IMG/VR virus record: IMGVR_UViG_3300032284_002211
Location: 1-26,497 of that record
Source of the DNA: a virus
DNA length: 26,497 bases
Reading direction: 5' to 3' (one strand)
Shown here: positions 1 through 7,813 of the stretch, piece by piece
How the letters are laid out: each line of letters opens with the position of its first letter
Numbering within the stretch: the stretch's first letter is position 1
Notes under the pieces: model-generated
Database searches by the model: none
Seen by the model: the letters and a program-made list of their open reading frames with translations, nothing else
Told to the model about the DNA's origin: nothing
Program-made: the position numbers and the translations under genes

Positions 1-547
1 ACCCACCATTATAAGCACTTGGATTCGTTTTGAAACCAACAATATCATCTAAGTATCTAAAACGAGTTTCACCACCGCCACCGATTGTGGAGAGTTGTTG
101 TTGAATACGATTGAGGAAAAGTTTATAGTGCTTTTCTAAATCCTCAAGTGTTGCAAACTTTTGATCTAATGGGGTTAGTGGGTCATTTTGTTGTTTAACA
201 TTTGAAGGTTCAGAGAGAAGTCCTAATGATCTCTCGATCAATGTTGGGTATTTTGGTTCTTCAAGTTCCTCTTGAAGTTCTTCTACTACTTCAACAATTT
301 CTTCAATTATTTTTTCATCAATTGTCTCTACTTCTTTGAAGGATAAGAAATCCTCAAATGCTTTGAGGGCCTTATCACCTTTTTTATTTTTTATTTTACT
401 CTTCGTTTTGAGAACAGAAACTTCTTCAAAAACTGAATCTAAATTTATCTCACCAATAATTGATTCTGTTTCCTCTTTTTTCTGTTTTTTGCCCACTATG
501 ACAGTAGAGAAAAAATCGGATAAATCTAAATTGTTTAGATCATCCAC
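1..547 (-). CDS. Putative virion structural protein, C-terminus cut by window edge
   Basis: The frame opens with GTG at 547 and runs off the left edge, giving 182 codons. The GTG start is chosen because an AG-rich Shine-Dalgarno sequence (GAGGAG, 560-555) lies 7 bases upstream inside the end of the preceding gene, and no ATG fits as well. The protein is charged: residues 20-80 are Lys/Glu-rich, and residues 83-100 are a Glu/Val-rich likely helix (EEIVEVVEELQEELEE). Near the visible end it has STIGGGGETRFRYLDDIVGF, a Gly-rich turn followed by RYLDD; I recall similar GGGGE..LDD segments in structural proteins of marine T4-like phages. Its place after gp20 and a gp67-like gene, where T4 has prohead core and protease genes, suggests a virion or prohead role. 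The function is inferred; the coding call is firm, the product is not. Confidence 0.6.
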   Translation of the reverse strand, partial: MDDLNNLDLSDFFSTVIVGKKQKKEETESIIGEINLDSVFEEVSVLKTKSKIKNKKGDKALKAFEDFLSFKEVETIDEKIIEEIVEVVEELQEELEEPKYPTLIERSLGLLSEPSNVKQQNDPLTPLDQKFATLEDLEKHYKLFLNRIQQQLSTIGGGGETRFRYLDDIVGFKTNPSAYNGG

Positions 548-551
548 AATA

Positions 552-716
552 TTACTCCTCGTCAGTAGTTTGTGATTGTGCAAACATTGATGCTGCCACA
601 ACTGGGCGAACTATTTCAATATTTTGTGCTGATTTTTGCATTAAAATTTCTTTAATTCTATCACTCACATCAGAAGGAGATTGGTCAGAAACCATCATAT
701 CAATAAGGTCATCCAT
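552..716 (-). CDS. Small prohead core protein, gp67-like (putative)
   Basis: A 54-residue protein beginning MDDLIDMMVSDQ and ending TTDEE. The start at 716 is the first ATG after a late promoter element at 752-745, 29 bases upstream. The sequence is acidic and helical, with the pattern DLIDMMV..SPSDVSDRIKEIL and VRPVVAASMF. Its size, acidity and position directly after the portal gene match the T4 gene 67 slot, where a small prohead core component is made. T4 gp67 is longer and very acidic, and direct residue similarity is weak, so the name rests on synteny. It is followed by a GTG-started gene 4 bases after its stop. The alternative is an unrelated small phage protein. Confidence 0.6.
   Translation of the reverse strand: MDDLIDMMVSDQSPSDVSDRIKEILMQKSAQNIEIVRPVVAASMFAQSQTTDEE
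555..560 (-). promoter_or_regulatory. Shine-Dalgarno site deciding a GTG start
   Basis: GAGGAG on the minus strand lies 7 bases before GTG at 547, and it is also the last two Glu codons of the upstream small gene. This coupling supports the GTG start of the truncated gene and suggests translational coupling of the pair. Confidence 0.6.
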
Positions 717-744
717 AGTTTTAAATTCAGTGTTTACTTAAGAA

Positions 745-752
745 TATTTATA
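745..752 (-). promoter_or_regulatory. T4-type late promoter element TATAAATA upstream of the gp67-like gene
   Basis: An exact TATAAATA on the minus strand (752 to 745) lies 29 bases upstream of ATG 716. It overlaps the last codon and stop of gp20 (ATA TAA). In T4 this octamer alone, recognised by gp55 with the gp33/gp45 activators, defines late promoters. Transcription would start near 739. Confidence 0.75.
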
Positions 753-2472
753 TCCTGCCACCTTTGGGCATCTTGAGAGAAGGTGCCTTTTCATCAGGTG
801 CAGTTTGAACTGCAGACAGACTTGCTTCGGGTGCTTGTGGAACATCTCCAAGATTTGTTTGTTGTTGATCTTGTGGTTCTGGTTGCATGGGAGGTTGTTG
901 TCCAACAGGTAGTCCAGTCATCGGATCAATTGGTGGAGGAATAATTCCTGTTTCCATTTCTTTTGCAATTTGTGCATCAATCTCCACAATCTCTCCATCA
1001 GTTTGTTTGAGAATATTTCTTCTCACATAATCAACTGAGAAGTACTTACCAACATAAGGTTCAACAATATTCAATACATTTATTCTTTCATTCATCAACT
1101 CAGTTTCTTTGAGTTCTGCAAAATGATTGTCGTAAACATAATCATATTGAATATGATCTGTAAGAACTTTCCAATCCTCTGGAGTTACAATATTTTTGAG
1201 AATTAATTGTGTTCTCAACATATCATTGAAGAGATGTGAAAATCTCTTTCTGAGACGACCTACAAACTTGGTAAATTTAATTTCATCTCTCAGAATTTCT
1301 GATGAACGACCAAGATTAAATCCACCTGCAGAATTCAATCTTGATTCTGGAACATTCAAAGATCTGTAAAGTTTCTTCTGGAAATAATCAATATCTGTAA
1401 TTTCTCCAAGATTTTGACCACCGGGAAGAGTTGTAATCTCAGTTCCTCTGCCACCTTCACGACGAGGTAACCAAAAATCTTCAAGCATCGCCATCATCTT
1501 GCGATCATCACGAATTTCTCCAGTATTTGCATCGTAAACCAACTTGGTACGATAACGGGTCATAACCTCACGCAGATACTGTTCTGCTTTGATCTTGGGT
1601 AGATTACCTACGTCAATGTAGAAGATACGACGTTCTGGCGCACGAGAAAGTCTATAAATGACCAAACTATCCTCAATCATGCGAAGTTGATTGAGAGCTT
1701 TAATTGCCTTATGTAGATACGAAAGAATAGTCTGCTTATTACGATCTACAAGACCTGAGTGAACATAAGCAACAGAATCTCTTGCAATACTTACCGCATT
1801 TACGTTGGTTTTGAAGATTGCTGGTTGACCATAACCGCCAGTAGTTGCATTTGGATCATACTGGAAGAATTCTTCTACCTCTGGACTATGAGTAAGTTGT
1901 TGAGTTCCTTTTGCTGTAGGACTGACATATGTTGGAGAAAGTTTATTAGAATTTTTTTTAATTCTACGAATTAGTTTAATTTTGAGTGGATCAATATATC
2001 TAAGTTCTTTAATTCCTTCTTGTGGTTTTTGAATGTCAATTACCTTATGATAATAAATTCTACCATCAATATACCAATTTCTTAAAATTTCGTGGCACTT
2101 ATTATCAAAGTCTAATAACTCTTTAATATATTTGAATTCTTTTCTGATTAATTCTTTTAACTTATCTGATGCAGGAAGATTGGAAAGATCAATCTGTATT
2201 GGCGAATCATTCTGATCCGCTACAATTGCTTCATTGATAATATCTTCAATCGCACTATCAACTTCTGGATGAAGAGACATTTCCCTATATCTCTTGATTA
2301 AATCAAATTCTGATTTATATACGCCTTCAATATCTACATATTGTCCATAAAAACCACTAGAAACATAAAAGTCCGAAGAATCTTCATGATTCTCCGGAAT
2401 AGGGGAAATGATAGATTTTTTGGATTTATCATTCCCCCCATCTTCTATTTTAAAACCAAATAATTTAGGCAT
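748..2472 (-). CDS. gp20: Portal vertex protein of head
   Basis: Portal protein: a dodecameric ring at one capsid vertex through which DNA is packaged and ejected, and to which the neck binds. The 574-residue product has the hallmark gp20 core. Residues 60-85 (RYREMSLHPEVDSAIEDIINEA), 230-275 (RDSVAYVHSGL..LSYLHKAIKALNQLRMIEDSLVIYRL), 276-310 (SRAPERRIFYIDVGNLP..YLREVMTRYR), 320-360 (RKMMAMLEDFWLPRREGGRGTEITTLPGG) and 370-410 (LNVPESRL..LGRSSEILRDEIKFTKFVGRLRKRF) are all in place. T4 gp20 has 524 residues; the extra length is mostly a Pro/Gln-rich C-terminal tail (about 508-574) ending MPKGGRI. Its own late promoter lies 28 bases upstream, and it follows tube gene gp19 as in T4. No damage is seen. 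Identification is near certain. Confidence 0.97.
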   Translation of the reverse strand: MPKLFGFKIEDGGNDKSKKSIISPIPENHEDSSDFYVSSGFYGQYVDIEGVYKSEFDLIKRYREMSLHPEVDSAIEDIINEAIVADQNDSPIQIDLSNLPASDKLKELIRKEFKYIKELLDFDNKCHEILRNWYIDGRIYYHKVIDIQKPQEGIKELRYIDPLKIKLIRRIKKNSNKLSPTYVSPTAKGTQQLTHSPEVEEFFQYDPNATTGGYGQPAIFKTNVNAVSIARDSVAYVHSGLVDRNKQTILSYLHKAIKALNQLRMIEDSLVIYRLSRAPERRIFYIDVGNLPKIKAEQYLREVMTRYRTKLVYDANTGEIRDDRKMMAMLEDFWLPRREGGRGTEITTLPGGQNLGEITDIDYFQKKLYRSLNVPESRLNSAGGFNLGRSSEILRDEIKFTKFVGRLRKRFSHLFNDMLRTQLILKNIVTPEDWKVLTDHIQYDYVYDNHFAELKETELMNERINVLNIVEPYVGKYFSVDYVRRNILKQTDGEIVEIDAQIAKEMETGIIPPPIDPMTGLPVGQQPPMQPEPQDQQQTNLGDVPQAPEASLSAVQTAPDEKAPSLKMPKGGRI

Positions 2473-2499
2473 TACTCAAAGTGTGACTGTAATATCTAC

Positions 2500-2507
2500 T
2501 ATTTATA
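2500..2507 (-). promoter_or_regulatory. T4-type late promoter element TATAAATA upstream of gp20
   Basis: An exact TATAAATA on the minus strand (2507 to 2500) lies between the gp19 stop (2511) and the gp20 start (2472). The distance to ATG is 28 bases, matching other late promoters in the window. Confidence 0.75.
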
Positions 2508-2510
2508 GAA

Positions 2511-3209
2511 TCACTGAGGGTTCAATACTTCAGGATCAGTATTAAGTTGGGTATTGCCTTGTGAATCAAGAGCATCCCACCACTGAACTTGGAGGTCTAC
2601 AGTAAACTCTTCAATTTGATCAGTAGTATCATATGAAAGTGGAATAGCAGCTACTGCAGTTGGGAACAATCCATATAGTCTATATGCTTTAAGTACTGGA
2701 ATTTGATTTCCAGCAGTAGTTAAAGTTGGATTGGTAACGTTTGAATTTGCAGAAGCAACTGACGATCTGCCAAATTGCTTTACGACTGCATCTCTTTGAT
2801 ACTGAGCTGGGTTGATTAAACCAGAATTATCATCATGCTTGTTAATTGCATTCATCCATTTTTCAAATGCAGTTCTGATTGAGAAATCAACATCGTTGAT
2901 AACTGTAATTTGCCAAGTATCAAATGTACGATCTCCAGCAATCTTGAGTTGTCTTCCTCTGAAAGGAACACTAATTGCTGCAATATTTGATGCAGGAAGA
3001 TCTGCAGTTTTAATCATAAATCTAGAAAGTTCGGAAACTGTTCTAGAAGTATCAGTTGTATTTGCAGTTCCATCAGTACCGTTGGTTGCAAAATTTGGGA
3101 ATGTCAACTCAACTTCAAAAAGATTTGGTCTAGCTGCACCCCCGATTAATCTGGCTTTGAAATCTTCTAGAGTTCTAGAACTGAAACTTGGTGTGTTTGA
3201 AAATGCCAT
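2511..3209 (-). CDS. gp19: Tail tube protein
   Basis: Monomer of the inner tail tube, which stacks as hexameric rings from the baseplate and guides DNA during ejection. The 232-residue product begins MAFSNTPSFSSRTLEDFKAR. The conserved tube core is seen at about 28-40 (PNLFEVELTFPNF), 61-90 (LSRFMIKTADLPASNIAAISVPFRGR..KI) and 91-125 (GDRTFDTWQITVINDVDFSIRTAFEKWMNAIN). T4 gp19 has 163 residues; the extra length here is partly a Thr/Asn-rich loop at 42-57 and partly the C-terminal half. A good Shine-Dalgarno (AGAGG) lies about 10 bases before ATG. It is 41 bases downstream of gp18 with no clear late promoter between, so it is probably expressed from the gp18 promoter. Confidence 0.95.
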   Translation of the reverse strand: MAFSNTPSFSSRTLEDFKARLIGGAARPNLFEVELTFPNFATNGTDGTANTTDTSRTVSELSRFMIKTADLPASNIAAISVPFRGRQLKIAGDRTFDTWQITVINDVDFSIRTAFEKWMNAINKHDDNSGLINPAQYQRDAVVKQFGRSSVASANSNVTNPTLTTAGNQIPVLKAYRLYGLFPTAVAAIPLSYDTTDQIEEFTVDLQVQWWDALDSQGNTQLNTDPEVLNPQ

Positions 3210-3250
3210 TGTTTTTTACCTCTATAGCGATTGATGTCTTAATTAAAAAG

Positions 3251-5662
3251 TTAAACAGTTCCAACAACTTCTTCAAAGCTAACTCCAGTTCTATTTGCAA
3301 CAAAAGTTAGTCCGATGAAATTGATTGACCTTGCTGGTTTAATGAAGATATCAGCCTTGAACTGATTTGAATCAATTATATCTGGGGTGTTATTTGACTC
3401 GTCACAAACTACGAGGAAATCAGTGATACCTCTCTTAGCTTTAACATCACGAAGATATGGTTCAATGATGTTAACAAAATTAGATCTTGTAATTACATCA
3501 TTAAATTCAAATAACTGTGCTCTTGCAGCTCTTTCAATTGTTTCTTCTAGAGTTAAGAACAATCTGCGGACATTGATACGATCAAATGCGGATGCATAAG
3601 AAAGTGCAGTTTTATCGCCAAAGAGAACAATTCCTGCACCAGGTGAGAAGATAACTGGGTTAATTCTCTTAGGATAGAGAAGATCTCTTTGTGATTGTGA
3701 TGGATTGTAAGCAAGTTTAATTGCATTATTAATAATTCCTCTCTGAGCTCCTGCTGGAGAGAACCAAGGATAATTGTTGATTGATGTTCTTGCCATCAAT
3801 CCAGCAATATCTGCATTCAATGCTACATATACGAAAGAATTATTGAATCTATCAAATGTGTACTTATATCCACTATCAAATACTGCATAAGAACTAGAAC
3901 TTAAAGCATCAAAGTAATTAATAATATTTGAAGTCTGAGTATCACTTGAAGGTACATTTACTACTGCATCTCTATGTGGAGAAAGAGTTACTACACAATC
4001 TTTTCTTTCTTCTGCAATTGCAATCAATGCATTTGCTTTTGCTTGTGATTCAAAAATAGTCGTTCCTCCACTAGGACCACCAATAATGAAATTAATTTTA
4101 TATTCAGAAGGATTCATCAATATATTGTAAGATGAAATTACTTCCGAAAGCAGAGGAGCCATTCCTGCAGTTCCAAGTGTTGCATAATCATTTCCGTTTG
4201 TGAGACTGTATGATCTTGCGCCAATTAAACCAAAATTAACTCCCGATGCATTCTGTCCCCATGCAATGGAACCTCCACTATTTGGAGTATATCCATCTAT
4301 GGATGTAAATTTGGACGATAGTAGACTATCTACCGCACCACCATAAATGTATGCAGAGTTATTTGCAACATAGTTTTTATAATAAATGCTTTGGGAAGGA
4401 CTGATCCTACCGTCAAGAGCTTTAGAAAGATTTGTAAATTTCTCTAGAATATTTCCTGCAATTCCTGTAATTGCACCAGAATCATCTACAACTACGATAT
4501 GAAGTTCATCATTTTTGGAAGTTCTATCAGATGCATATTGTGAAGTTGATGGTTTTGGTGCAATATTTTTCCAGTAAACTGTAGAATTTGTTAGTCCTAA
4601 AGTTTGTTGATCATACCAATCGGTTACAGCACTATTTGTTGGAGTTGGTTTTAAACCTTCTCCATTACTGAGAGTATTATCTCCAGCATTTCTTGTGTAA
4701 GTAACAATAAAAGTTGTTGCTGCTAGTGAAACTGGAGATGAAGAATTTAGAATAATTTGACCAGTACTTACTCCAACAAATCTTGCTTTATAAGCTCCAT
4801 TGATACTTTGAACTAAATCCCCAACTAAAACAGGAGTTAAATCTACGTAAGATGGACAAGTAATTACTGTAGATCCGGATCCAATTGTTCCAGTATTATC
4901 TAATCTATATTTCTCCAAAGAAGTAGCAGTTCCAACATTATTGAAAACTTGCCAATAATTAGTACCATCTACAACCGGAGATGGAATTTGATTCAATGAA
5001 TTTGATGAATAATAAATTTCTGTAGAGATTCCAGTGTCAGCATCATATCTGCTAATGAGTTTAACATCAACGCTACCTTGATTTACTTTAGTGACAATTC
5101 CTTTTAGATATCCGCCAAACAATTGTACTGTTCCATCAGATGCTGCATAAGAAGTACTAATGCTGCAGGTAAATGCATATCCAGCAAGAATTCCAAAAGT
5201 ACCAATTGAAACTCTTTGATCAGCACCACCATCAATCACGCAAACTTTTGCACCATTTGCCCAAGTTCCAGCAGTTTTGGAAGCCCACGTCCATCCAGTT
5301 GGAGATTGATAATTATTAAAATAATCTTCATTTGATTCAATAGCAAAAGTTTGTGGAGCAGATACATAAGAATGTGCATTTTGAAGATTAGTGTCATTAG
5401 TTCTTATGACTCTTAAGGTTCCACCATAAGATAGATAAGAAGATGCTGCCATCCAATATTCGTATTGTGCATCAGTTGTGGATGGTTTTCCGAAATAATT
5501 GATGAGATCCTGTTCGGTTTCAACCAAAGTGGGAACATTGATTGGCCCTTTTACAAATGGACCGGCGATTGCCCCTACTTGATCGTTAACTGCATCAATT
5601 CTACCTACAGTTAGATCAACTTCTCTAATTTTAACGCCTGGTGATACTAAGTTTAGCGACAT
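3251..5662 (-). CDS. gp18: Contractile tail sheath protein
   Basis: Sheath protein that surrounds the gp19 tube and contracts at infection. The 803-residue product has the conserved start VSPGVKIREVDLTVGRI, then the early core (GAIAGPFVKGPINVPTLVE..DLINYFGKP, 31-60; SSYLSYGGTLRVIRT, 74-88). It also has the conserved C-terminal domain from about 640 onward (NNYPWFSPAGAQRGIINN, YPKRINPVIFSPGAGIVLFGDKT, RRLFLTLEETIERAARAQLFEFND, FIKPARSINFIGLTFVANRTGV). T4 gp18 has 659 residues; the extra 140 or so lie in the middle (about 100-480), a Ser/Thr-rich region expected to be surface-exposed. Shine-Dalgarno AGAGGG lies 6 bases upstream of the chosen ATG, and a late promoter lies 38 bases upstream. Marine relatives also have enlarged sheaths. 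Confidence 0.97.
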   Translation of the reverse strand: MSLNLVSPGVKIREVDLTVGRIDAVNDQVGAIAGPFVKGPINVPTLVETEQDLINYFGKPSTTDAQYEYWMAASSYLSYGGTLRVIRTNDTNLQNAHSYVSAPQTFAIESNEDYFNNYQSPTGWTWASKTAGTWANGAKVCVIDGGADQRVSIGTFGILAGYAFTCSISTSYAASDGTVQLFGGYLKGIVTKVNQGSVDVKLISRYDADTGISTEIYYSSNSLNQIPSPVVDGTNYWQVFNNVGTATSLEKYRLDNTGTIGSGSTVITCPSYVDLTPVLVGDLVQSINGAYKARFVGVSTGQIILNSSSPVSLAATTFIVTYTRNAGDNTLSNGEGLKPTPTNSAVTDWYDQQTLGLTNSTVYWKNIAPKPSTSQYASDRTSKNDELHIVVVDDSGAITGIAGNILEKFTNLSKALDGRISPSQSIYYKNYVANNSAYIYGGAVDSLLSSKFTSIDGYTPNSGGSIAWGQNASGVNFGLIGARSYSLTNGNDYATLGTAGMAPLLSEVISSYNILMNPSEYKINFIIGGPSGGTTIFESQAKANALIAIAEERKDCVVTLSPHRDAVVNVPSSDTQTSNIINYFDALSSSSYAVFDSGYKYTFDRFNNSFVYVALNADIAGLMARTSINNYPWFSPAGAQRGIINNAIKLAYNPSQSQRDLLYPKRINPVIFSPGAGIVLFGDKTALSYASAFDRINVRRLFLTLEETIERAARAQLFEFNDVITRSNFVNIIEPYLRDVKAKRGITDFLVVCDESNNTPDIIDSNQFKADIFIKPARSINFIGLTFVANRTGVSFEEVVGTV

Positions 5663-5699
5663 GTCTTTCCCTCTAAAGAAGCTTCAACTTGACTAAATG

Positions 5700-5707
5700 T
5701 ATTTATA
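5700..5707 (-). promoter_or_regulatory. T4-type late promoter element TATAAATA upstream of gp18
   Basis: An exact TATAAATA (minus strand, 5707 to 5700) lies in the 83-base gap between the small zinc-binding protein gene and gp18, 38 bases before the gp18 ATG. It is likely to drive gp18 and gp19 together. Confidence 0.75.
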
Positions 5708-5745
5708 AATTGCTAACCTTACATTGGGGAAACAACCAGTGAACA

Positions 5746-5976
5746 TTACCAATCTGGATATTCCCAGTTGATTTGAACGTCAGACTTCTTTCTATTCTCA
5801 GTAATTCTTTGTATAGTACATACTTTACACTCGTATGAATACGCAGATGGAATGTCTCCTCTGCCCTTGCGAGTTAAATAAAATCCATCCAACAAATCCT
5901 TTATTTCTCTACAAACTCTACATTTTCTTTGTGTAAAAATTAAATGTTGTAATTGAATTTGTTGTTCAAAATCCAT
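5746..5976 (-). CDS. Small zinc-binding protein between gp17 and gp18
   Basis: A 76-residue protein whose ATG directly abuts the gp17 stop (TAA then ATG), so it is translated with gp17. It has two Cys pairs, CRVC at 19-22 and CKVC at 50-53, separated by LLDGFYLTRKGRGDIPSAYSYE. This treble-clef or zinc-ribbon-like arrangement resembles the metal-binding half of HNH-type proteins. The catalytic His-Asn-His residues of an active HNH nuclease are not visible, so nuclease activity is not claimed. I recall small proteins of this kind at the same place in marine T4-like phages. A packaging or assembly role beside the terminase is inference only. Confidence 0.7.
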   Translation of the reverse strand: MDFEQQIQLQHLIFTQRKCRVCREIKDLLDGFYLTRKGRGDIPSAYSYECKVCTIQRITENRKKSDVQINWEYPDW

Positions 5977-7626
5977 TTATCTGTAATCCCACATATATTG
6001 CATATCTCCATATTCATCTACGTGCCATCTATCTCCGCTCTCATCTACAAAACTTTCTCCAGAATCTAGTCCATCGCTCATAAATCCAAAAGGAGCCATA
6101 TCTTGTTCAATTTGATTTTTCTGTTCTTCATAAATTCTCTTACGGACATCATTGTCCGTCATTTCTTTAAAATAAGGTTGTGCAATTAACCAAGAAAAAA
6201 TTACCAAACACATTGCAAGGTCATCATTGCAACCTTCTTCCGCTTCAAATGAATTTGATTTTTGAATAAAAGTTGTCAACTCACTAATAGTTTCGTAGTC
6301 TTTTACAATTAACTTATCATCTTCAATCAGAGTTTTGAGATTTAAGCATCCAATTTTTTTGACAGTTTTGGACATCTTAACTCCCATTTGCGATTTCTTT
6401 CCAGAAAATCCTTGTCCGACTAATTGACCAGCACGACCTCTCATTGTACACATAAGGATATTGTCGTATTCCAAATCAAAGTGGAGAATTTGACCTACTT
6501 GCTCTCCAATATCATTGACTTCTACTAACACATAAGCTTTATTATATGCAGTCGCTACATCTTTAATGATGCTTGGAAACAACATTGGTTTTATTTGATT
6601 ATTCCTATATTTTGCAACCAAACGATACGGAAAAGTTGTAGTGTCACAGACAGTAAATGCCGAATAATCTTTTTCAACTCCACGAGCAACGTCAACTGTT
6701 ACCACATAATTATGATCTTTTTGTGGTTCTTCATAAACATCTAATCCAGCACTTCTCGTAATTGGATCATCATATACCAAGGATGTAAGTTTTGATGCAG
6801 AAATTAAAGTATCAACAGAACCCAAAAATTCGCAAAGGTGTTCTGCTTTAAATTGTTCTTCACTAGTATTTGCAATTGTCTGTTGTTTCCACTTCTCATC
6901 TCTACCGGGAACCTCTGACCAATGAACTGCAGTCGCAACAAATTGACTTTTACTCCTCTCAGCATCGTGCCACATTCTATAGAAGTGGTTCATACCTTTG
7001 GGGGTAGAAACAATAATTACCTTTGTGTTTTTACCAGAAGAAATTGTAGGATAAACAGAAGCGAAAAAGTCATCTGCAATATGATTTGGAACGAACGCAA
7101 ATTCGTCCAAAAAGATAATATTGAATGTCATACCACGAACAGCGGATGCTGAAGTAGATGCAGCAAGTATCTTGGATCCGTTCTCAAGTTCTAAAGAACC
7201 TTTATTCCAAGATACGATACCTTGTTGCATCCACTTAGGTAAATTTTCATAAGACAATTGGAGTCTACTTAGAATTTCTCTGGAAGTTGATGCTTTGTTT
7301 GCTAGAATACCAATGTTTACATTGTCATTAAACAAAAGGTAGTGTAATAGGTAAGATACTACAGTAGTTGTCTTTCCAACCTGTCTAGGCATTTTGCAGA
7401 TATTAAATCTGTTCTTATGGAAATTATTAATTAATTTTTCTTGGAAGGGCCATATACCAAAGTTTACTAATCCTTCATCAACGTTAACGATTTTGATATA
7501 TTTTTTCGTAAAATAGACAGGATCATTTTTGCACTTGATAAATTCAAGTACTTGTTCTTCTGTAAATTCTACAGCTACATTAGCTTTCTTTAAATTGGGA
7601 TTACCAAGATATACCTGATCAGACAT
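5977..7626 (-). CDS. gp17: Terminase large subunit (DNA packaging ATPase/nuclease)
   Basis: Motor that pumps concatemeric DNA into the prohead through gp20 and cuts it at the end of packaging. The 549-residue product (T4: 610) has a Walker A variant MPRQVGKTTT (79-88), Walker B with catalytic Glu IIFLDE (170-175) and the coupling motif VSTPKG (206-211). The C-terminal RNase H-like nuclease has D312 in VDVARG, E369 in VEVND and the acidic pair D468/D469 in GCNDDLAM. All key residues are present, so the enzyme looks intact. It follows a 57-residue protein gene by 9 bases; no strong Shine-Dalgarno is seen at its ATG, which suggests coupling. Unlike T4, it is not next to gp16 but 2.8 kb away from it. 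Confidence 0.97.
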   Translation of the reverse strand: MSDQVYLGNPNLKKANVAVEFTEEQVLEFIKCKNDPVYFTKKYIKIVNVDEGLVNFGIWPFQEKLINNFHKNRFNICKMPRQVGKTTTVVSYLLHYLLFNDNVNIGILANKASTSREILSRLQLSYENLPKWMQQGIVSWNKGSLELENGSKILAASTSASAVRGMTFNIIFLDEFAFVPNHIADDFFASVYPTISSGKNTKVIIVSTPKGMNHFYRMWHDAERSKSQFVATAVHWSEVPGRDEKWKQQTIANTSEEQFKAEHLCEFLGSVDTLISASKLTSLVYDDPITRSAGLDVYEEPQKDHNYVVTVDVARGVEKDYSAFTVCDTTTFPYRLVAKYRNNQIKPMLFPSIIKDVATAYNKAYVLVEVNDIGEQVGQILHFDLEYDNILMCTMRGRAGQLVGQGFSGKKSQMGVKMSKTVKKIGCLNLKTLIEDDKLIVKDYETISELTTFIQKSNSFEAEEGCNDDLAMCLVIFSWLIAQPYFKEMTDNDVRKRIYEEQKNQIEQDMAPFGFMSDGLDSGESFVDESGDRWHVDEYGDMQYMWDYR

Positions 7627-7635
7627 AAAATAAAA

Positions 7636-7809
7636 TCAAAAGGATTTCGATAAATTGGAAATTACTTCTTGTTGTTGTAGAAAAAGTTTGCAATAAGCCT
7701 TCGCAAAATCTCTTGCTTCTTGCTCATCCAATTTATCTATAAGTCTTGCTTGTTGTTCATAAACAAGCATTTTATTAATATCTTCAAGTTTTATTTCATC
7801 GGGGTTCAT
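7636..7809 (-). CDS. Small hypothetical protein preceding gp17
   Basis: A 57-residue helical, Gln-rich protein beginning MNPDEIKLEDINKMLVYEQQ and ending ISNLSKSF. The ATG at 7809 is 4 bases after the stop of the 608-residue gene, and the stop (7636) is 9 bases before gp17. The tight packing and the clean open frame support a real gene within the gp17 transcription unit. The middle segment (DEQEARDFAKAYCKLFLQQQ) is strongly helical, with a heptad-like pattern. No domain is recognised. A short helical protein of this sort before the large terminase could act in packaging or be an assembly factor, but there is no direct evidence. Confidence 0.65.
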   Translation of the reverse strand: MNPDEIKLEDINKMLVYEQQARLIDKLDEQEARDFAKAYCKLFLQQQEVISNLSKSF

Positions 7810-7813
7810 AATT

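Noticed and set aside
336-575. Plus-strand open frame of 79 codons near the left end
   Set aside because: It is antisense to the well-supported gene at 1-547, with no ribosome site and a composition that mirrors the opposite coding strand.
1651-1660. TATAAATG on the plus strand
   Set aside because: It lies inside gp20 on the opposite strand with no gene downstream; a chance match in AT-rich DNA.
3210-3250. Late promoter before gp19 (CTATAGAG)
   Set aside because: It matches the octamer poorly and would sit too close to the start; gp19 is more simply read from the gp18 promoter.
5663-5745. Possible RNA gene in the gp18 upstream gap
   Set aside because: The 83 bases hold only the late promoter and a Shine-Dalgarno; no cloverleaf or stable fold is apparent.
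5746-5976. Active HNH homing endonuclease
   Set aside because: The Cys pairs are present but no His-Asn-His catalytic pattern is visible, and no disrupted gene or intron lies nearby.
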